A stretch of DNA of 64,000 bases from Brenneria izadpanahii (GCF_017569925.1 NZ_CP050854.1:930001-994000); one strand, 5' to 3'. Positions 27,658-38,515 are shown, numbered from the stretch's first letter. Numbers and translations are program-made. The notes: generated by a model from the sequence alone, not told the origin.

Positions 27658-28812
27658 ATGGAAAATACCAAACGCGCCAGTCCCGGACATGCGGAGGAGG
27701 AGGCTTTCCCGCGCTCCGGCGGCGGAAGATCGAAAAAGAAGCCCCATTCGGTACATGAGGTTAGCCGGATTATTACCCGTTCGTTCGCCATGAAGCGGGT
27801 GATGGAAAAGGTGGCGCGCTTTGCGCCGACGCTATCGCCGATATTGTTGCGCGGCGAACCCGGAACCGGCAAGGATGTTATCGCCAGGGCCATCCATGCG
27901 CAATCGACGCTCCGCCGCCGCGCGTTTATCAAGTTAAGCTGCGATTATTCCAATGATGAGCAGGCGATCATGGCGCTGCTAGGGAGCGATGAAAGCGGGA
28001 ATCAGCATCCGGGGGCTATCTCTCTGGTTAACGACGGCACGCTCTTTTTAAGCGAAGTCGGCCTGTTTTCATTGCGTATGCAAAAGTGCCTGCTGCGTCT
28101 ATTGCAGGAAAAAGAGTACATGCCGCTAGCGGGAAGCCGGGCGCTGCCCTGCAAGATGCGGCTTGTTTGCGCGACGGAAAGAAATCTTGAACAGATGGTC
28201 GCCGCCGGCGACTTCTTGCCGGAATTATATTACCGGCTGCATGTCGCCACCATTGCGTTGCCGGCGCTGCGCGATCGTCAGGAAGATATTCCCGAACTGG
28301 TCAATTATTTTTTCGAACGCTTTAACCGCGTGAATAACCTGAATCTCTCGATGACGGAAACCGCCCTTTCCCCGCTCTATTTATGTAACTGGCCAGCCAA
28401 CGTGCGCGATTTGGAAAATTGTCTGGAATATGCCTCGCTGCACCGCGAAGGGGATATCATCAATCAGCTTCCCTGCCTGACCGAACGCTGCATGCGGCAG
28501 AAATTGAATTTGAAGATCAGCAACTATATGCAGAGCGCCGCCGAGGAACCCGCCGTTGCGCCAGAGCCGGCCGCCGCGGAGTTTGATGCTCCGCTACGCT
28601 GGGAGCCCTGCGCGACGTTACCGCACGTCGTGATGCCGATAGCCGGCGGATCCGGCGGCTACGATGCAAGTGATGAGATTCGCCATCGCATCATCGCCGC
28701 GCTGGAGAAAAGCGGCTGGGTTAAGGCTAAAGCCGCGCGTTTATTAAATCTCACCCCCCGGCAGCTCTCTTACGCGCTGCAAAAGCTACAGATAGAAGTG
28801 AAAAAGTTTTAA
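27658..28812 (+). CDS. GAFTGA-less, NifA-like AAA+ protein paired with AnfA
   Basis: 384 residues with the central and DNA-binding parts of a sigma-54 activator but no GAF domain. Walker A GEPGTGKD is intact (66-73). Where AnfA has GAFTGA this protein has a shorter unrelated stretch (LLGSDESGNQHPGAI), and Walker B reads GTLFLSEVG with Ser in place of the first acidic residue. The later LPALRDRQEDIPELVNYFF and WPANVRDLEN segments are kept. The C terminus WVKAKAARLLNLTPRQLSYA is of the NifA type. It should therefore bind DNA and perhaps ATP but not open sigma-54 promoters by itself. It is translationally close to anfA (three bases), so a co-regulator or antagonist in mixed oligomers is the best inference. 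Confidence 0.8.
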   Translation: MENTKRASPGHAEEEAFPRSGGGRSKKKPHSVHEVSRIITRSFAMKRVMEKVARFAPTLSPILLRGEPGTGKDVIARAIHAQSTLRRRAFIKLSCDYSNDEQAIMALLGSDESGNQHPGAISLVNDGTLFLSEVGLFSLRMQKCLLRLLQEKEYMPLAGSRALPCKMRLVCATERNLEQMVAAGDFLPELYYRLHVATIALPALRDRQEDIPELVNYFFERFNRVNNLNLSMTETALSPLYLCNWPANVRDLENCLEYASLHREGDIINQLPCLTERCMRQKLNLKISNYMQSAAEEPAVAPEPAAAEFDAPLRWEPCATLPHVVMPIAGGSGGYDASDEIRHRIIAALEKSGWVKAKAARLLNLTPRQLSYALQKLQIEVKKF

Positions 28813-29108
28813 CGCCGATAGCGCGACGGCGGCTGCCGTTACACGAAATAGTAACGTTTGGCAGGGAAAACTCTCTGTTTTTGGCCTTCATTCGAGATAC
28901 ACAAAAAGGCGATCGGTGCTTACATCGAAAAATATTACTACAACTCATTTGAGTCATAGCCCGAAAAACATTCTAGTGGTGGCGCGCCTACATTACGACA
29001 TACGCAATAGTTGTTGCCGATCGCCGGCTAGAAAAAGGCAAGACGGCGATCGGCAACTCATTGGGTGGGGCGCTTGTCTGACCCGCGAAGGGCTGTATGC
29101 TGTGAATG
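28813..29108. other. Gap between NifA-like gene and HTH gene
   Basis: 296 bases of converging flanks with no supported gene. Only the strong inverted repeat at 29013-29057 stands out. Confidence 0.6.
29013..29057. repeat. Perfect 14-bp inverted repeat at the right end of the anf region
   Basis: Arms GTTGCCGATCGCCG (29013-29026) and CGGCGATCGGCAAC (29044-29057) with a 17-base loop. No U run follows on either side, so a simple terminator is doubtful. A related GGCGATCGG occurs at about 28908. It lies between the converging NifA-like and HTH genes. Confidence 0.7.
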
Positions 29109-29360
29109 CTATAGCGCATCTTTTTCATCGCGGGTATAGGTCAGAATATCCGCAGGCTGGCAATCCAGGTACTGGCAAATCGCCTCCAGCGTGGCAAGCC
29201 GGATACCCTTTACTTTCCCTTGTTTAAGCAGAGACAGGTTCTGTTCTGTTATGCCGATGGCCGCCGCCAGATCCTTTGATTTGACCTTTCTTCTGGCGAG
29301 CATCACATTCAATGTTATTTCAATAGGCATCTTCGGCTCATACAAATTGCTGATTTTCAT
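29109..29360 (-). CDS. YozG-like XRE-family transcriptional regulator
   Basis: Small helix-turn-helix protein (83 residues from the ATG at 29360; a GTG at 29372 and an internal ATG at 29330 are alternatives). The core ITLNVMLARRKVKSKDLAAA and GITEQNLSLLKQGKVKGIRL identifies the COG3655 type, which nearly always follows a DUF2975 membrane protein gene. Its start overlaps the end of that gene, so both are co-transcribed. An AATTATCGT inverted repeat before the DUF2975 gene is a probable binding site. Function of such pairs is not well established. Confidence 0.85.
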   Translation of the reverse strand: MKISNLYEPKMPIEITLNVMLARRKVKSKDLAAAIGITEQNLSLLKQGKVKGIRLATLEAICQYLDCQPADILTYTRDEKDAL

Positions 29361-29901
29361 TATTGATTTCACTTGCCTGGCGCAAAATACGCGCGATCAC
29401 GATGACGCACGCCGACAGGAAAAGAGCGACGACCCCCGAGGAATCAAAACTCAGCGATAGCAGTCGCTGGCCTGAGGGTTCCCGCATGGTAAGCCATAAA
29501 CTCAGCAAAGGCTCGCAGACGATGTTCAGCGCCACCCAGATAGCGACAGAGCGCCCCATTTTTTCCATACAGGCGGAAGACGACGGCGAGAAGTAATCGT
29601 CTGCAGCATAGTTTTTGAACAAAGCGCGCAGATTTAATAACCCCACGGTCAGCATCAGCAACGGAATACTGGACAGTAAAATCGCGCCCAGCTTTTGCCA
29701 TAAGGGGTAGGTCGTCAGATCTAAGCCAGGAATGGAAATCATCCGGTCGGAAAGATAGAAGGCAAGGCCAGCCCCGCCTTCAACGGAAGCTAACTGCGGA
29801 AAAAGCCATACGGCTGCATTCAGAGCGAGCATAACAATGACTAACCCCAGGGTGAGCGCCGCCATACGGTGACTGACAACAGCCAAACGATCAAGAGCCA
29901 T
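29338..29901 (-). CDS. DUF2975 family membrane protein
   Basis: 187 residues with four hydrophobic segments (about 14-33, 70-90, 110-135, 150-170), typical of DUF2975 inner-membrane proteins, whose function is unknown. Pairing with a COG3655 regulator is conserved in many bacteria and suggests that the membrane protein modulates the regulator or senses membrane or envelope state. AGGAGGTTTCTC-like sequence lies before the ATG on the minus strand. The pair occupies the place where purA is usually found upstream of nsrR. Confidence 0.85.
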   Translation of the reverse strand: MALDRLAVVSHRMAALTLGLVIVMLALNAAVWLFPQLASVEGGAGLAFYLSDRMISIPGLDLTTYPLWQKLGAILLSSIPLLMLTVGLLNLRALFKNYAADDYFSPSSSACMEKMGRSVAIWVALNIVCEPLLSLWLTMREPSGQRLLSLSFDSSGVVALFLSACVIVIARILRQASEINNENQQFV

Positions 29902-29942
29902 GAGAAACCTCCAGGATGAGTGAAAACTGAATTTTAGTATTT

Positions 29943-29963
29943 AATTATCGTAAAACGATAATT
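29943..29963 (-). promoter_or_regulatory. Probable operator of the DUF2975/HTH operon
   Basis: Perfect inverted repeat AATTATCGT-AAA-ACGATAATT, 42 bases before the DUF2975 ATG. Its symmetry and position in the promoter region suggest the binding site of the co-encoded HTH protein. Confidence 0.6.
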
Positions 29964-30441
29964 TATTATCTTTTTATATGCATTTACCCAAAAATGCAAC
30001 CAGTGTATTTCTGTGTTTAGCGTTTTTAGGCCAGGCAGCGGAAGCCTAACCCATCAGGACTATTTCACTTGCCATTTTGAACTCGGGCTGTGTCAACTAG
30101 CCTACTGGGATAGGTTTTTAGGTTGTTCGTTGGTTACGTACTCAACGGCAATGATGGCATTTATTATTGCAATGGCTGTTGTTATTGCTATTTTTGGTCT
30201 AAATCGATCTAAACTGCTTCGCAAAATAGTCGTTCGCTTGAAGGGAGTTCAGTCCGCGTTGCGTGATGGTCTGTCACTGATATCCAGCATGCTCTGTCGC
30301 TTTAATTAGCCGTAGTGTTTGCAACTGGTTTATTATCTTCAATATTGCGTATTTGAAACGTGGAGTCGGAACCGTCTGACTCGTTTTTCAAAACGCATTT
30401 GTCACGTTGGGCAACGATACCTGAAGGTATCTAAGGTACAT
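29964..30441. other. Intergenic region before nsrR
   Basis: About 480 bases, more A/T-rich than the surroundings. In related genomes purA ends just before nsrR, but no purA sequence is recognisable here. One short hydrophobic frame (30151-30309) is listed separately; otherwise it should hold the nsrR promoter. Confidence 0.55.
30151..30309 (+). CDS. Possible single-span membrane peptide, 52 residues
   Basis: MMAFIIAMAVVIAIFGLNRS opens the frame: one hydrophobic helix of about 16 residues, then a basic tail. There is no good ribosome binding site before the ATG, and no family is recognised. It may be a small membrane protein or chance. Confidence 0.25.
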   Translation: MMAFIIAMAVVIAIFGLNRSKLLRKIVVRLKGVQSALRDGLSLISSMLCRFN

Positions 30442-30867
30442 GTGCAGTTAACAAGTTTTACGGATTATGGCTTACGGGCGCTGGTTTATATGGCGTCGTT
30501 GCCGGACGGGGAAATGACCAGCATTTCAGAAGTGACTGAAGTGTATGGCGTCTCTCGTAATCATATGGTCAAAATTATCAATCAACTTAGTCGGGCAGGG
30601 CTTGTTATGGCCGTGCGAGGTAAGAATGGCGGGATCCGCCTGGGAAAACCCGCGGCGTCCATCCGGATTGGCGATGTCGTACGTGAGCTGGAACCGCTCT
30701 CGTTGATTAACTGCGGCGATGAGTTTTGCCACATTACGCCGGCCTGCCGATTGAAGCAGATACTCCAGCAGGCGGTGCGGAACTTTCTGCATGAGCTGGA
30801 CCAATACACGCTGGCCGATTTGGTCAAAGAAAATCCCCCACTTTACAAATTATTGTTGGTTGAATGA
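30442..30867 (+). CDS. nsrR: Nitric-oxide-sensing repressor NsrR
   Basis: Rrf2-family [Fe-S] repressor of NO-detoxification genes, 141 residues. The GTG start at 30442 is used because the protein then begins [20 protein letters not shown], as in E. coli NsrR, and TAAGGT lies before it. Cluster ligands C91, C96 and C102 are all present ([14 protein letters not shown]). The winged helix-turn-helix covers about residues 1-75. It precedes rnr as in other enterobacteria, with rnr starting 41 bases after the stop. Confidence 0.96.
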   Translation: MQLTSFTDYGLRALVYMASLPDGEMTSISEVTEVYGVSRNHMVKIINQLSRAGLVMAVRGKNGGIRLGKPAASIRIGDVVRELEPLSLINCGDEFCHITPACRLKQILQQAVRNFLHELDQYTLADLVKENPPLYKLLLVE

Positions 30868-30908
30868 TACCTGTTCAGCCTCCTGCTGATGACAACGGAG
30901 AAACCGCA

Positions 30909-33371
30909 ATGTCACAAGACCCATTCCTGGAACGAGAAGCAGAAAAATACGAGTCTCCCATTCCTAGCCGTGAATATATTCTGGCCCATATTGCCAAACG
31001 AGATACCCCGATTAAGCGGGAAGAACTGGCGGCCGATCTACAGTTAACCAGCGATGAGCAACTCGAAGCGCTGCGCCGCCGTCTGCGGGCGATGGAACGC
31101 GACGGCCAATTGATTTTTACCCGCCGCCAATGCTACGCCCTGCCGGAAAAACTGGATTTGCTGCGCGGTACGGTGATCGGCCACCGCGACGGCTATGGCT
31201 TTCTGCGCGTGGAGGGCCGCAAAGACGACCTTTATCTGTCCGCGGAAGAGATGAAACGCGCCATTCATGGCGATGTGGTGCTGGCCCAGCCGCTGGGCGC
31301 CGACCGCAAAGGGCGGCGGGAAGGCCGTATCGTCCGCGTGCTGGAACCGCGTACCGGGCAGATCGTCGGGCGCTATTTTGTCGATGCCGGCGTCGGTTTC
31401 GTCGTCCCGGACGATAGCCGTCTCAGTTTCGACATTTTGATTCCGAAAGAAGATATCAACGGCGCCCGGATGGGCTCCGTGGTGGTGGTGGAACTGACTC
31501 AACGCGCCACGCGCCGGACGAAAGCGGTGGGGAAAATCGTTGAGGTGCTGGGCGATACCATGGGAACCAGCCTGGCGGTGGATATCGCCCTGCGTACCCA
31601 TGATATTCCGCACACCTGGCCGCCGAAAGTGGAAGAACAGGTGAAGGATCTGGCGGAAGAGGTGCCGGAAGAGGCGAAAAAAGGCCGCATTGACTTACGC
31701 AAATTGCCGTTGGTGACCATTGACGGCGAAGACGCGCGTGATTTTGATGATGCGGTGTACTGCGAGAAGAAACGCGGCGGCGGCTGGCGGCTGTGGGTGG
31801 CGATTGCGGACGTCAGCTATTATGTGCGTCCGAATACGCCGCTGGATCACGAAGCGCGCGCGCGCGGTACGTCGGTCTATTTCCCGTCGCAGGTGGTGCC
31901 GATGCTGCCGGAAGTGCTGTCTAACGGGCTCTGTTCGCTTAACCCGCAGGTCGACCGTCTGTGTATGGTGTGCGAGATGACCGTTTCGGCGCAGGGAAAA
32001 CTCTCCTCATATAAATTTTATGAAGGGCTGATGAGCTCACATGCTCGTCTGACCTATACCAAAGTGTGGAGTATTCTTCAGGGCGACGCCGAACTGCGCG
32101 AGCGCTATAAGCCGCTGGTGGGCGGGCTGGAAGAGCTGCACCGGATGTACAAGGTGCTGGACCAGGCGCGCGAAATTCGCGGCGGCATCGCCTTTGAAAC
32201 GGAAGAAGCCAAATTCATTTTCAACGCCGAGCGCCGCATTGAACGGGTTGAATCCGTGGTGCGCAACGATGCGCATAAGCTGATTGAAGAGTGCATGATT
32301 CTGGCGAATATTTCCGCGGCGAAATTCGTGGAGAAAAATGAGGAGCCGGCGTTATTCCGCGTCCACGATCGGCCAAGCGAAGATCATGTTCTGGCCTTGC
32401 GCAGCGTGCTGGGCGAACTGGGGCTGACGTTGAAAGGCGGTATGAAGCCGCAGCCTAAAGATTATGCCGCGTTAATGGTGGAAGTCGCCGATCGTCCCGA
32501 CAGCGAAATGCTGCAAACCATGCTGCTGCGCTCGATGAAGCAGGCGGTCTACGATCCGGAAAACCGCGGCCACTTTGGTCTGGCGCTCGCTTCCTACGGC
32601 CACTTTACTTCGCCTATCCGCCGCTATCCGGATTTGGCTTTGCACCGCTCGATCAAGTATCTGCTGAGTTCCCGTAAAGAACGCTGGACGCCGACCGGCG
32701 GCTGGCACAGCGATATGAACGAGATGCTGCAACTGGGGATGCACTGTTCGATGACGGAACGCCGGGCCGATGAAGCGACCCGTGACGTGGCCGACTGGCT
32801 GAAATGCGACTTTATGCAGGATCACGTCGGTGAAGTGTTCACCGGGATTATCTCCAGCGTGACCGGTTTCGGGTTCTTTGTGCGTCTCAACGATCTGTTT
32901 ATCGACGGGCTGGTGCATGTCTCCACGCTGGATAATGACTACTATCGTTACGATAATATCGGTCAACGTCTGATCGGCGAGTCGCGCGGTCAGGTTTATC
33001 GCCTGGGCGATGAAGTGGAAATTCGTGTTGAAGCCGTTCATATGGACGAACGTAATATCGATTTCGCGCTGGTTTCCAGCGCGCGCAAACCGCGCGGCGA
33101 GGGTAAGACGGCGCGCGAACGGGCGAAGAAAGCGGATAACCGGGAGGCCAAACCGGCTCGCCGCCGCCGTAACGCCGCTAAGCCGGCGGCGAATTTCGAA
33201 CCGGATTCCTCCTTCCGTAAAGAGGGCGATCGTAAAGCCAAACCGGCCGCCGGCAAATCCAAGCCGAAAAAGAACGCTGATAAAGCCAAAAAGAACGCCG
33301 AGAAAACGCGTAAGATTGCGGCGGCCACCAAAGCCAAACGCGGGAAGAAGAAGCCGTCCGCCGAGTCATAA
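30909..33371 (+). CDS. rnr: Ribonuclease R
   Basis: 3'-5' exoribonuclease that degrades structured RNA, important in the cold and in RNA quality control. 820 residues from the ATG at 30909 ([14 protein letters not shown], as in E. coli). Order of domains: helix-turn-helix-like N terminus, two cold-shock domains (about 80-220), RNB catalytic domain with the metal-binding motif [15 protein letters not shown] (about 271-285), S1 domain (about 645-725) and a long Lys/Arg/Ala-rich tail (about 730-820) that binds RNA and ribosomes. Confidence 0.97.
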   Translation: MSQDPFLEREAEKYESPIPSREYILAHIAKRDTPIKREELAADLQLTSDEQLEALRRRLRAMERDGQLIFTRRQCYALPEKLDLLRGTVIGHRDGYGFLRVEGRKDDLYLSAEEMKRAIHGDVVLAQPLGADRKGRREGRIVRVLEPRTGQIVGRYFVDAGVGFVVPDDSRLSFDILIPKEDINGARMGSVVVVELTQRATRRTKAVGKIVEVLGDTMGTSLAVDIALRTHDIPHTWPPKVEEQVKDLAEEVPEEAKKGRIDLRKLPLVTIDGEDARDFDDAVYCEKKRGGGWRLWVAIADVSYYVRPNTPLDHEARARGTSVYFPSQVVPMLPEVLSNGLCSLNPQVDRLCMVCEMTVSAQGKLSSYKFYEGLMSSHARLTYTKVWSILQGDAELRERYKPLVGGLEELHRMYKVLDQAREIRGGIAFETEEAKFIFNAERRIERVESVVRNDAHKLIEECMILANISAAKFVEKNEEPALFRVHDRPSEDHVLALRSVLGELGLTLKGGMKPQPKDYAALMVEVADRPDSEMLQTMLLRSMKQAVYDPENRGHFGLALASYGHFTSPIRRYPDLALHRSIKYLLSSRKERWTPTGGWHSDMNEMLQLGMHCSMTERRADEATRDVADWLKCDFMQDHVGEVFTGIISSVTGFGFFVRLNDLFIDGLVHVSTLDNDYYRYDNIGQRLIGESRGQVYRLGDEVEIRVEAVHMDERNIDFALVSSARKPRGEGKTARERAKKADNREAKPARRRRNAAKPAANFEPDSSFRKEGDRKAKPAAGKSKPKKNADKAKKNAEKTRKIAAATKAKRGKKKPSAES

Positions 33372-33423
33372 TCTCTGCGCGGACGTTGACGCCCCGGACG
33401 ATTTGGCATTAATGGCCCCTAAG

Positions 33424-33494
33424 CCGCCCCTTGCCAGAGGCGGCGGCGATTGATTAACGTTGCCAGGGCTGCTCTCTCTCCTGGCAAGGGGCGG
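33424..33494. repeat. Inverted repeat between rnr and rlmB
   Basis: Perfect 14-bp arms CCGCCCCTTGCCAG and CTGGCAAGGGGCGG, 43 bases apart. The right arm and following GGGGTTAG resemble the repeats at 54565-54600 and 63203-63268, so it is probably one member of a small dispersed family. Confidence 0.65.
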
Positions 33495-33570
33495 GGTTAG
33501 CACCGGAAGGATTGTCATCAACCATTAACGGTCGGACGCCGGCCGTTTATGATTAATTTAAAGAGTATCA

Positions 33571-34302
33571 ATGAGCGAAATTATTTACGGTATTCATGCG
33601 GTTAAAGCATTACTGGAACGGGATCCGCAGCGCTTTCTGGAGGTTTTTATCCTGAAGGGGCGTGACGATCGCCGCTTGCATCCGCTGATTACTGAACTGG
33701 AATCGGCGGGCATTGCGATTCAGATGGCCAACCGCCAGTGGCTGGACGGCAAAGTGGAAGGCGCCGTGCATCAGGGTATTGTCGCCATCGTGAAAGAAGG
33801 GCGTCAGTATCAGGAGAACGATCTGCCCGTTTTGCTGGACGGTTTGGAGCAGCCTTTTCTGCTGGTGTTGGATGGCATCACCGATCCGCATAATCTGGGC
33901 GCCTGTCTGCGCAGCGCCGATGCGGCCGGGGTGAATGCGGTGATTGTCCCGCGCGATCGTTCCGCGCAGCTTAATGCGACGGCGAAAAAGGTCGCCTGCG
34001 GCGCGGCGGAAAATGTTCCGCTGATCCGCGTGACCAATTTGGCGCGCACGTTGCGGCTGTTGCAGGAGCACCAGGTCTGGATCGTCGGTACGGCGGGCGA
34101 AGCCGATCACACGCTGTATCAAAGCAAACTGACCGGCCCGCTGGCGCTGGTGATGGGCGCTGAAGGCGAAGGCATGCGCCGCTTGACCCGAGAACATTGC
34201 GATGAATTAATCAGCATCCCGATGGCGGGCAGCGTATCTTCGCTGAACGTATCCGTCGCAACGGGGATCTGTCTGTTTGAAGCGGTGCGGCAGCGCAGCT
34301 GA
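33571..34302 (+). CDS. rlmB: 23S rRNA (guanosine-2'-O-)-methyltransferase RlmB
   Basis: SPOUT-family enzyme that methylates the 2'-O of G2251 in 23S rRNA using S-adenosylmethionine. 243 residues, the same length as E. coli RlmB. The N-terminal substrate domain ([20 protein letters not shown], 7-26) is followed by the knotted catalytic domain with [18 protein letters not shown] (about 107-124), [11 protein letters not shown] (about 193-203) and [20 protein letters not shown] (about 213-232). It follows rnr as usual. Confidence 0.97.
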   Translation: MSEIIYGIHAVKALLERDPQRFLEVFILKGRDDRRLHPLITELESAGIAIQMANRQWLDGKVEGAVHQGIVAIVKEGRQYQENDLPVLLDGLEQPFLLVLDGITDPHNLGACLRSADAAGVNAVIVPRDRSAQLNATAKKVACGAAENVPLIRVTNLARTLRLLQEHQVWIVGTAGEADHTLYQSKLTGPLALVMGAEGEGMRRLTREHCDELISIPMAGSVSSLNVSVATGICLFEAVRQRS

Positions 34303-34372
34303 CGCATACAATTACGGTTATCAGCGCCCGCGCGATAGGCGGAATAACGGCAACCTAAAGGAAAGTTACGGC

Positions 34373-34771
34373 ATGACGATGGTTAACGCTTTACTGGCTT
34401 TTGCTTCTTACTTTTTCATTGGTTTTGTCATGGTGTTGGCATTCCTGTTCATTTATACCCGCGTCACGCCGCATGACGAATGGACGCTGATCAAGGCGAA
34501 TAATAGCGCGGCGGCGGTCGGCTTTGCCGGCGCGTTGATTGGCTATGTCATTCCGCTGGCCAGCGCGGCGGTGAATTCGGTCAGCCTGCTGGATTACATC
34601 ACCTGGGGGATTGTGGCGCTGGCGATCCAACTGCTGATTTATGGCGCCGTGCGCCTTTATCTGCCGGGTCTTAGCCGCCATATTCAGAATAATGAGGTCG
34701 CATCGGGCGTTTTCCTGTGTACGGCTTCATTGGGCGGCGGGATTCTCAATGCGGCGTGCATGTCCTATTAA
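34373..34771 (+). CDS. yjfL: DUF350 family inner-membrane protein YjfL
   Basis: 132 residues, four hydrophobic segments, DUF350. The start MTMVNALLAFASYFFIGFVM (GAAAG upstream) equals E. coli YjfL in length. In E. coli it lies in the yjfIJKLMC group after rlmB; here the other members are absent and yjfL stands alone. The role is unknown. Confidence 0.88.
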   Translation: MTMVNALLAFASYFFIGFVMVLAFLFIYTRVTPHDEWTLIKANNSAAAVGFAGALIGYVIPLASAAVNSVSLLDYITWGIVALAIQLLIYGAVRLYLPGLSRHIQNNEVASGVFLCTASLGGGILNAACMSY

Positions 34772-34790
34772 TCGCCCCGGCTGGAAGTAA

Positions 34791-34837
34791 TGCTTTGACC
34801 ACGGGGTATAACATCACGGTTATTACCCCGTAAAGCA
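34791..34837. terminator. Bidirectional terminator between yjfL and bsmA
   Basis: Arms ACGGGGTA (34801-34808) and TACCCCGT (34824-34831), extended outward by TGCTTT and AAAGCA. It lies between converging genes, 20 bases after the yjfL stop. Confidence 0.6.
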
Positions 34838-35143
34838 TCAGCGGTACAACACCGCGCGAGAAATCCAGACGCCGGGAAATTTCCTTTTTTCCGTTTTCAT
34901 CACGATCGTGTAGTAGCGCGCCCCTTTTTCATCCGCCTGCCGCTGAATGGCCCGGTCCGCATCATCCGGGCTGCCGTTTACGGTCACCGATGCCGTGCCG
35001 ATTTTTGTCAACGTGGAAGTTTGCGCGTAGTTAATTAGCTGCGCGCGTTCCGTCGGCGGCGGCGGGGGAACCGGCGTGCCTTGCACCACGCTGCAAGCGC
35101 AGAGAACGAATGAAACCATCGCCGTCAGAAAAGCTTTCAGCAT
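34838..35143 (-). CDS. bsmA: Biofilm peroxide resistance lipoprotein BsmA
   Basis: DUF1471 family protein of 101 residues. A lipoprotein signal peptide (MLKAFLTAMVSFVLCAC, Cys 17 as the lipid-bearing residue) is followed by a proline run PVPPPPP and the DUF1471 domain (GTASVTVNGSPDDADRAIQR, then QADEKGARYYTIV). E. coli BsmA (YjfO) is linked to peroxide and acid stress in biofilms. Position between yjfL and yjfP matches E. coli. Confidence 0.88.
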   Translation of the reverse strand: MLKAFLTAMVSFVLCACSVVQGTPVPPPPPTERAQLINYAQTSTLTKIGTASVTVNGSPDDADRAIQRQADEKGARYYTIVMKTEKRKFPGVWISRAVLYR

Positions 35144-35430
35144 AGCCTTTGCCTCATAGATTTATTTCCGTTCAGTGTAGCGCGCTTTGCCCGTTGAAAG
35201 TAACGGCCGACCGCGGGTTAAAAGCTGTTGCAGGCGATCATCCGCTAAAGTAATATGCCGCCGTTTTCTCATTCTAACTCACTGATACTGCAAGGATGCC
35301 GCCATGAAACATGATGCTTTGACGCTTTGCAGGCTATTCCAGGATTAATTCCGCACGACCCATTTTGGCGCTTTAGCCCGGCTTTTGGCCTGCCTCATTA
35401 TTTTTTTAAATTGATCGGCAGGATTGATCT

Positions 35431-35736
35431 ATGGGCAATGCCTTTCGCTTCGAAACGCTCAAGGCCTCGGGGCCGGGCGGCCAGCACGTTAACAAAACCG
35501 AATCGGCGGTGCGCGCGATGCATATTGCCAGCGGCATTAGCGTTAAGGTGCAAAGCGAACGCAGTCAGCATGCCAATAAGTGCCTTGCCGGCTATTGAAT
35601 CGCCTGGCATTTGAAACAACGGGAACAGCAAAACGAAGCCGATTTGCGTTCCCAGCGTCGCAGATCCCATATCCAAATTGAACGCGGGAACCCGATAAGG
35701 GTTTTTATCGGCGAACGATTTGAATCCTCGCGCTAG
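35431..35736 (+). pseudogene. prfH: Remnant of peptide chain release factor homologue prfH
   Basis: The frame [20 protein letters not shown], with the class-I release-factor GGQ motif, and later [17 protein letters not shown] and [15 protein letters not shown] match the catalytic half of RF-H. An in-frame TGA at 35596-35598 stands where intact proteins have a Leu, and the N-terminal half is missing. RF-H is normally paired with the RNA ligase RtcB and acts in rescue of damaged ribosomes; no rtcB is recognisable upstream. The gene is therefore decayed, with the flanks 35144-35430 holding no other recognisable coding sequence. Confidence 0.85.
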
Positions 35737-35949
35737 CGGGTTGCCAAGGGAGAGGTTGACTCTCCCTTTTTATATCGTCAATTCATCATCAAGCCGCTTG
35801 CCTTCCTTCGCTGACATCGCGTTTTTTGGGTTATCGCAGACTTTGCGCTAAGCCATTGCGAATTTGTTTTTAAAGCGAGCCGAGTTTTGGTGCTATGGTG
35901 TTTGATGTAAGAGTTGATATTCAAAAACAAGATGATAGGTAGAGAGCAC

Positions 35950-36714
35950 ATGGTTGAGATTTCACTGGATACCGTTAATGGTATTGACGTTTTGCATGCC
36001 GTTCCAGGCGGTAAAAAAGACCTTCCTTTGCCGACCATTTTTTTCTTTCATGGCTACCTCTCGTCAAAAGAAGTTTATTCCTATTTCGGCTATGCGCTGG
36101 CCGCCGCCGGTTTCCGGGTGATTTTACCCGACGCCGCTATGCACGGGGCGCGTTTTGACGGTGATGAGGCCCGGCGGCTGAGCCGGTTTTGGCAGGTGCT
36201 TCAATCGAATATCGATGAATTGCCTGACTATGTGGAGGATTGCCGGCGGCGCGGATGGATCGCCGATCGGCGCATCGGCGTATGCGGCGCATCGCTGGGC
36301 GGCATGAGCGCATTAGGATGCATGGCGCGCTATCCGTGGATTTCGGCCGTGGCGGCTTTTATGGGATCGGGCTATTTTTCAACCCTGTCCCATTCGCTGT
36401 ATCCTCCGCTTCCTGCGCATCACGCAGATGCGGACATGGTGCGGCGGCAATTGTCCGAGACGCTTGCCGAATATGATGCCTCCTCGCGGTTGGCGTCTTT
36501 GGCCGATCGTCCTCTGCTGCTATGGCATGGCGATGCCGACGAGGTGGTGCCCGCCGAAGAGAGCGCCCGGTTGTATCGGGAACTGAAACGGCGGAAGCTG
36601 GACGGCAACCTGACGTATCTGACCGAAGCCGGGGTGACGCATCGCATCACGCCGACGGCGCTGCGGGCGGGGGGCGATTTTTTCAGCCGTTATCTGCCGG
36701 CCCCGAATTGGTAA
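35950..36714 (+). CDS. yjfP: Esterase YjfP
   Basis: Alpha/beta hydrolase of 254 residues. The start MVEISLDTVNGIDVLHAVPG follows AGAG and matches the N terminus of E. coli YjfP, an esterase active on short acyl esters and in E. coli implicated in sugar efflux/acetylated sugars. The nucleophile is the Ser in CGASLGGMSALG (about residues 113-124), with Asp in WHGDADEVVPAEES and His in GVTHRITP. An ATG 36 bases upstream is less likely. Confidence 0.9.
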   Translation: MVEISLDTVNGIDVLHAVPGGKKDLPLPTIFFFHGYLSSKEVYSYFGYALAAAGFRVILPDAAMHGARFDGDEARRLSRFWQVLQSNIDELPDYVEDCRRRGWIADRRIGVCGASLGGMSALGCMARYPWISAVAAFMGSGYFSTLSHSLYPPLPAHHADADMVRRQLSETLAEYDASSRLASLADRPLLLWHGDADEVVPAEESARLYRELKRRKLDGNLTYLTEAGVTHRITPTALRAGGDFFSRYLPAPNW

Positions 36715-36821
36715 TCGGCCGCAATATCGCGCGGGTATCGATATATCTTCATCGCCAGGCGATATAAAACAGCGCGCCGGCGCATCCGCTATGCCGCGGT
36801 TCTGTCTTTTTATACCGCGCC

Positions 36822-36850
36822 TTGCGTTTCCTCACGCGGGACACTATACT
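36822..36850 (+). promoter_or_regulatory. Sigma-70 promoter of the rpsF operon
   Basis: TTGCGT, 17 bases, TATACT. It lies 100 bases before the rpsF ATG, leaving a leader of about 95 bases in which enterobacteria carry an S6:S18 autoregulatory site; I cannot confirm that structure by eye. Confidence 0.7.
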
Positions 36851-36932
36851 TACGCGTCATTTTTTCAGCCGCACACATAACACGTTCCTTGCTTCCATGG
36901 GCCGCGGTTGACCCTGACAGGAGGCTGAATAA

Positions 36933-37343
<411 letters not shown>

Positions 37344-37348
37344 TTGTT

Positions 37349-37901
<553 letters not shown>

Positions 37902-37930
37902 TCGGTCACTGTCCATTAACGAGACTTTGA

Positions 37931-38395
<465 letters not shown>

Positions 38396-38417
38396 TTAAC
38401 GCTTTTGTTGACGAGTG

Positions 38418-38444
38418 AAACGCCGGCCTTGCGCCGGCGTTTTG
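38418..38444 (+). terminator. Terminator of the rpsF-rplI operon
   Basis: Ten-bp stem AAACGCCGGC/GCCGGCGTTT with a 5-base loop, followed by TTGC; 22 bases after the rplI stop. Confidence 0.85.
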
Positions 38445-38515
38445 CATTTCCGCCCCTTTCATTTTGAAATCCGGGGGCACTTTGAAATTTACGGGGTAGG
38501 GATCGCCGTCGATGG

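Noticed and set aside
28916..29227. Plus-strand frame of 103 codons after the NifA-like gene
   Set aside because: Overlaps the inverted repeat and the HTH gene on the other strand, with no ribosome site or homology seen.
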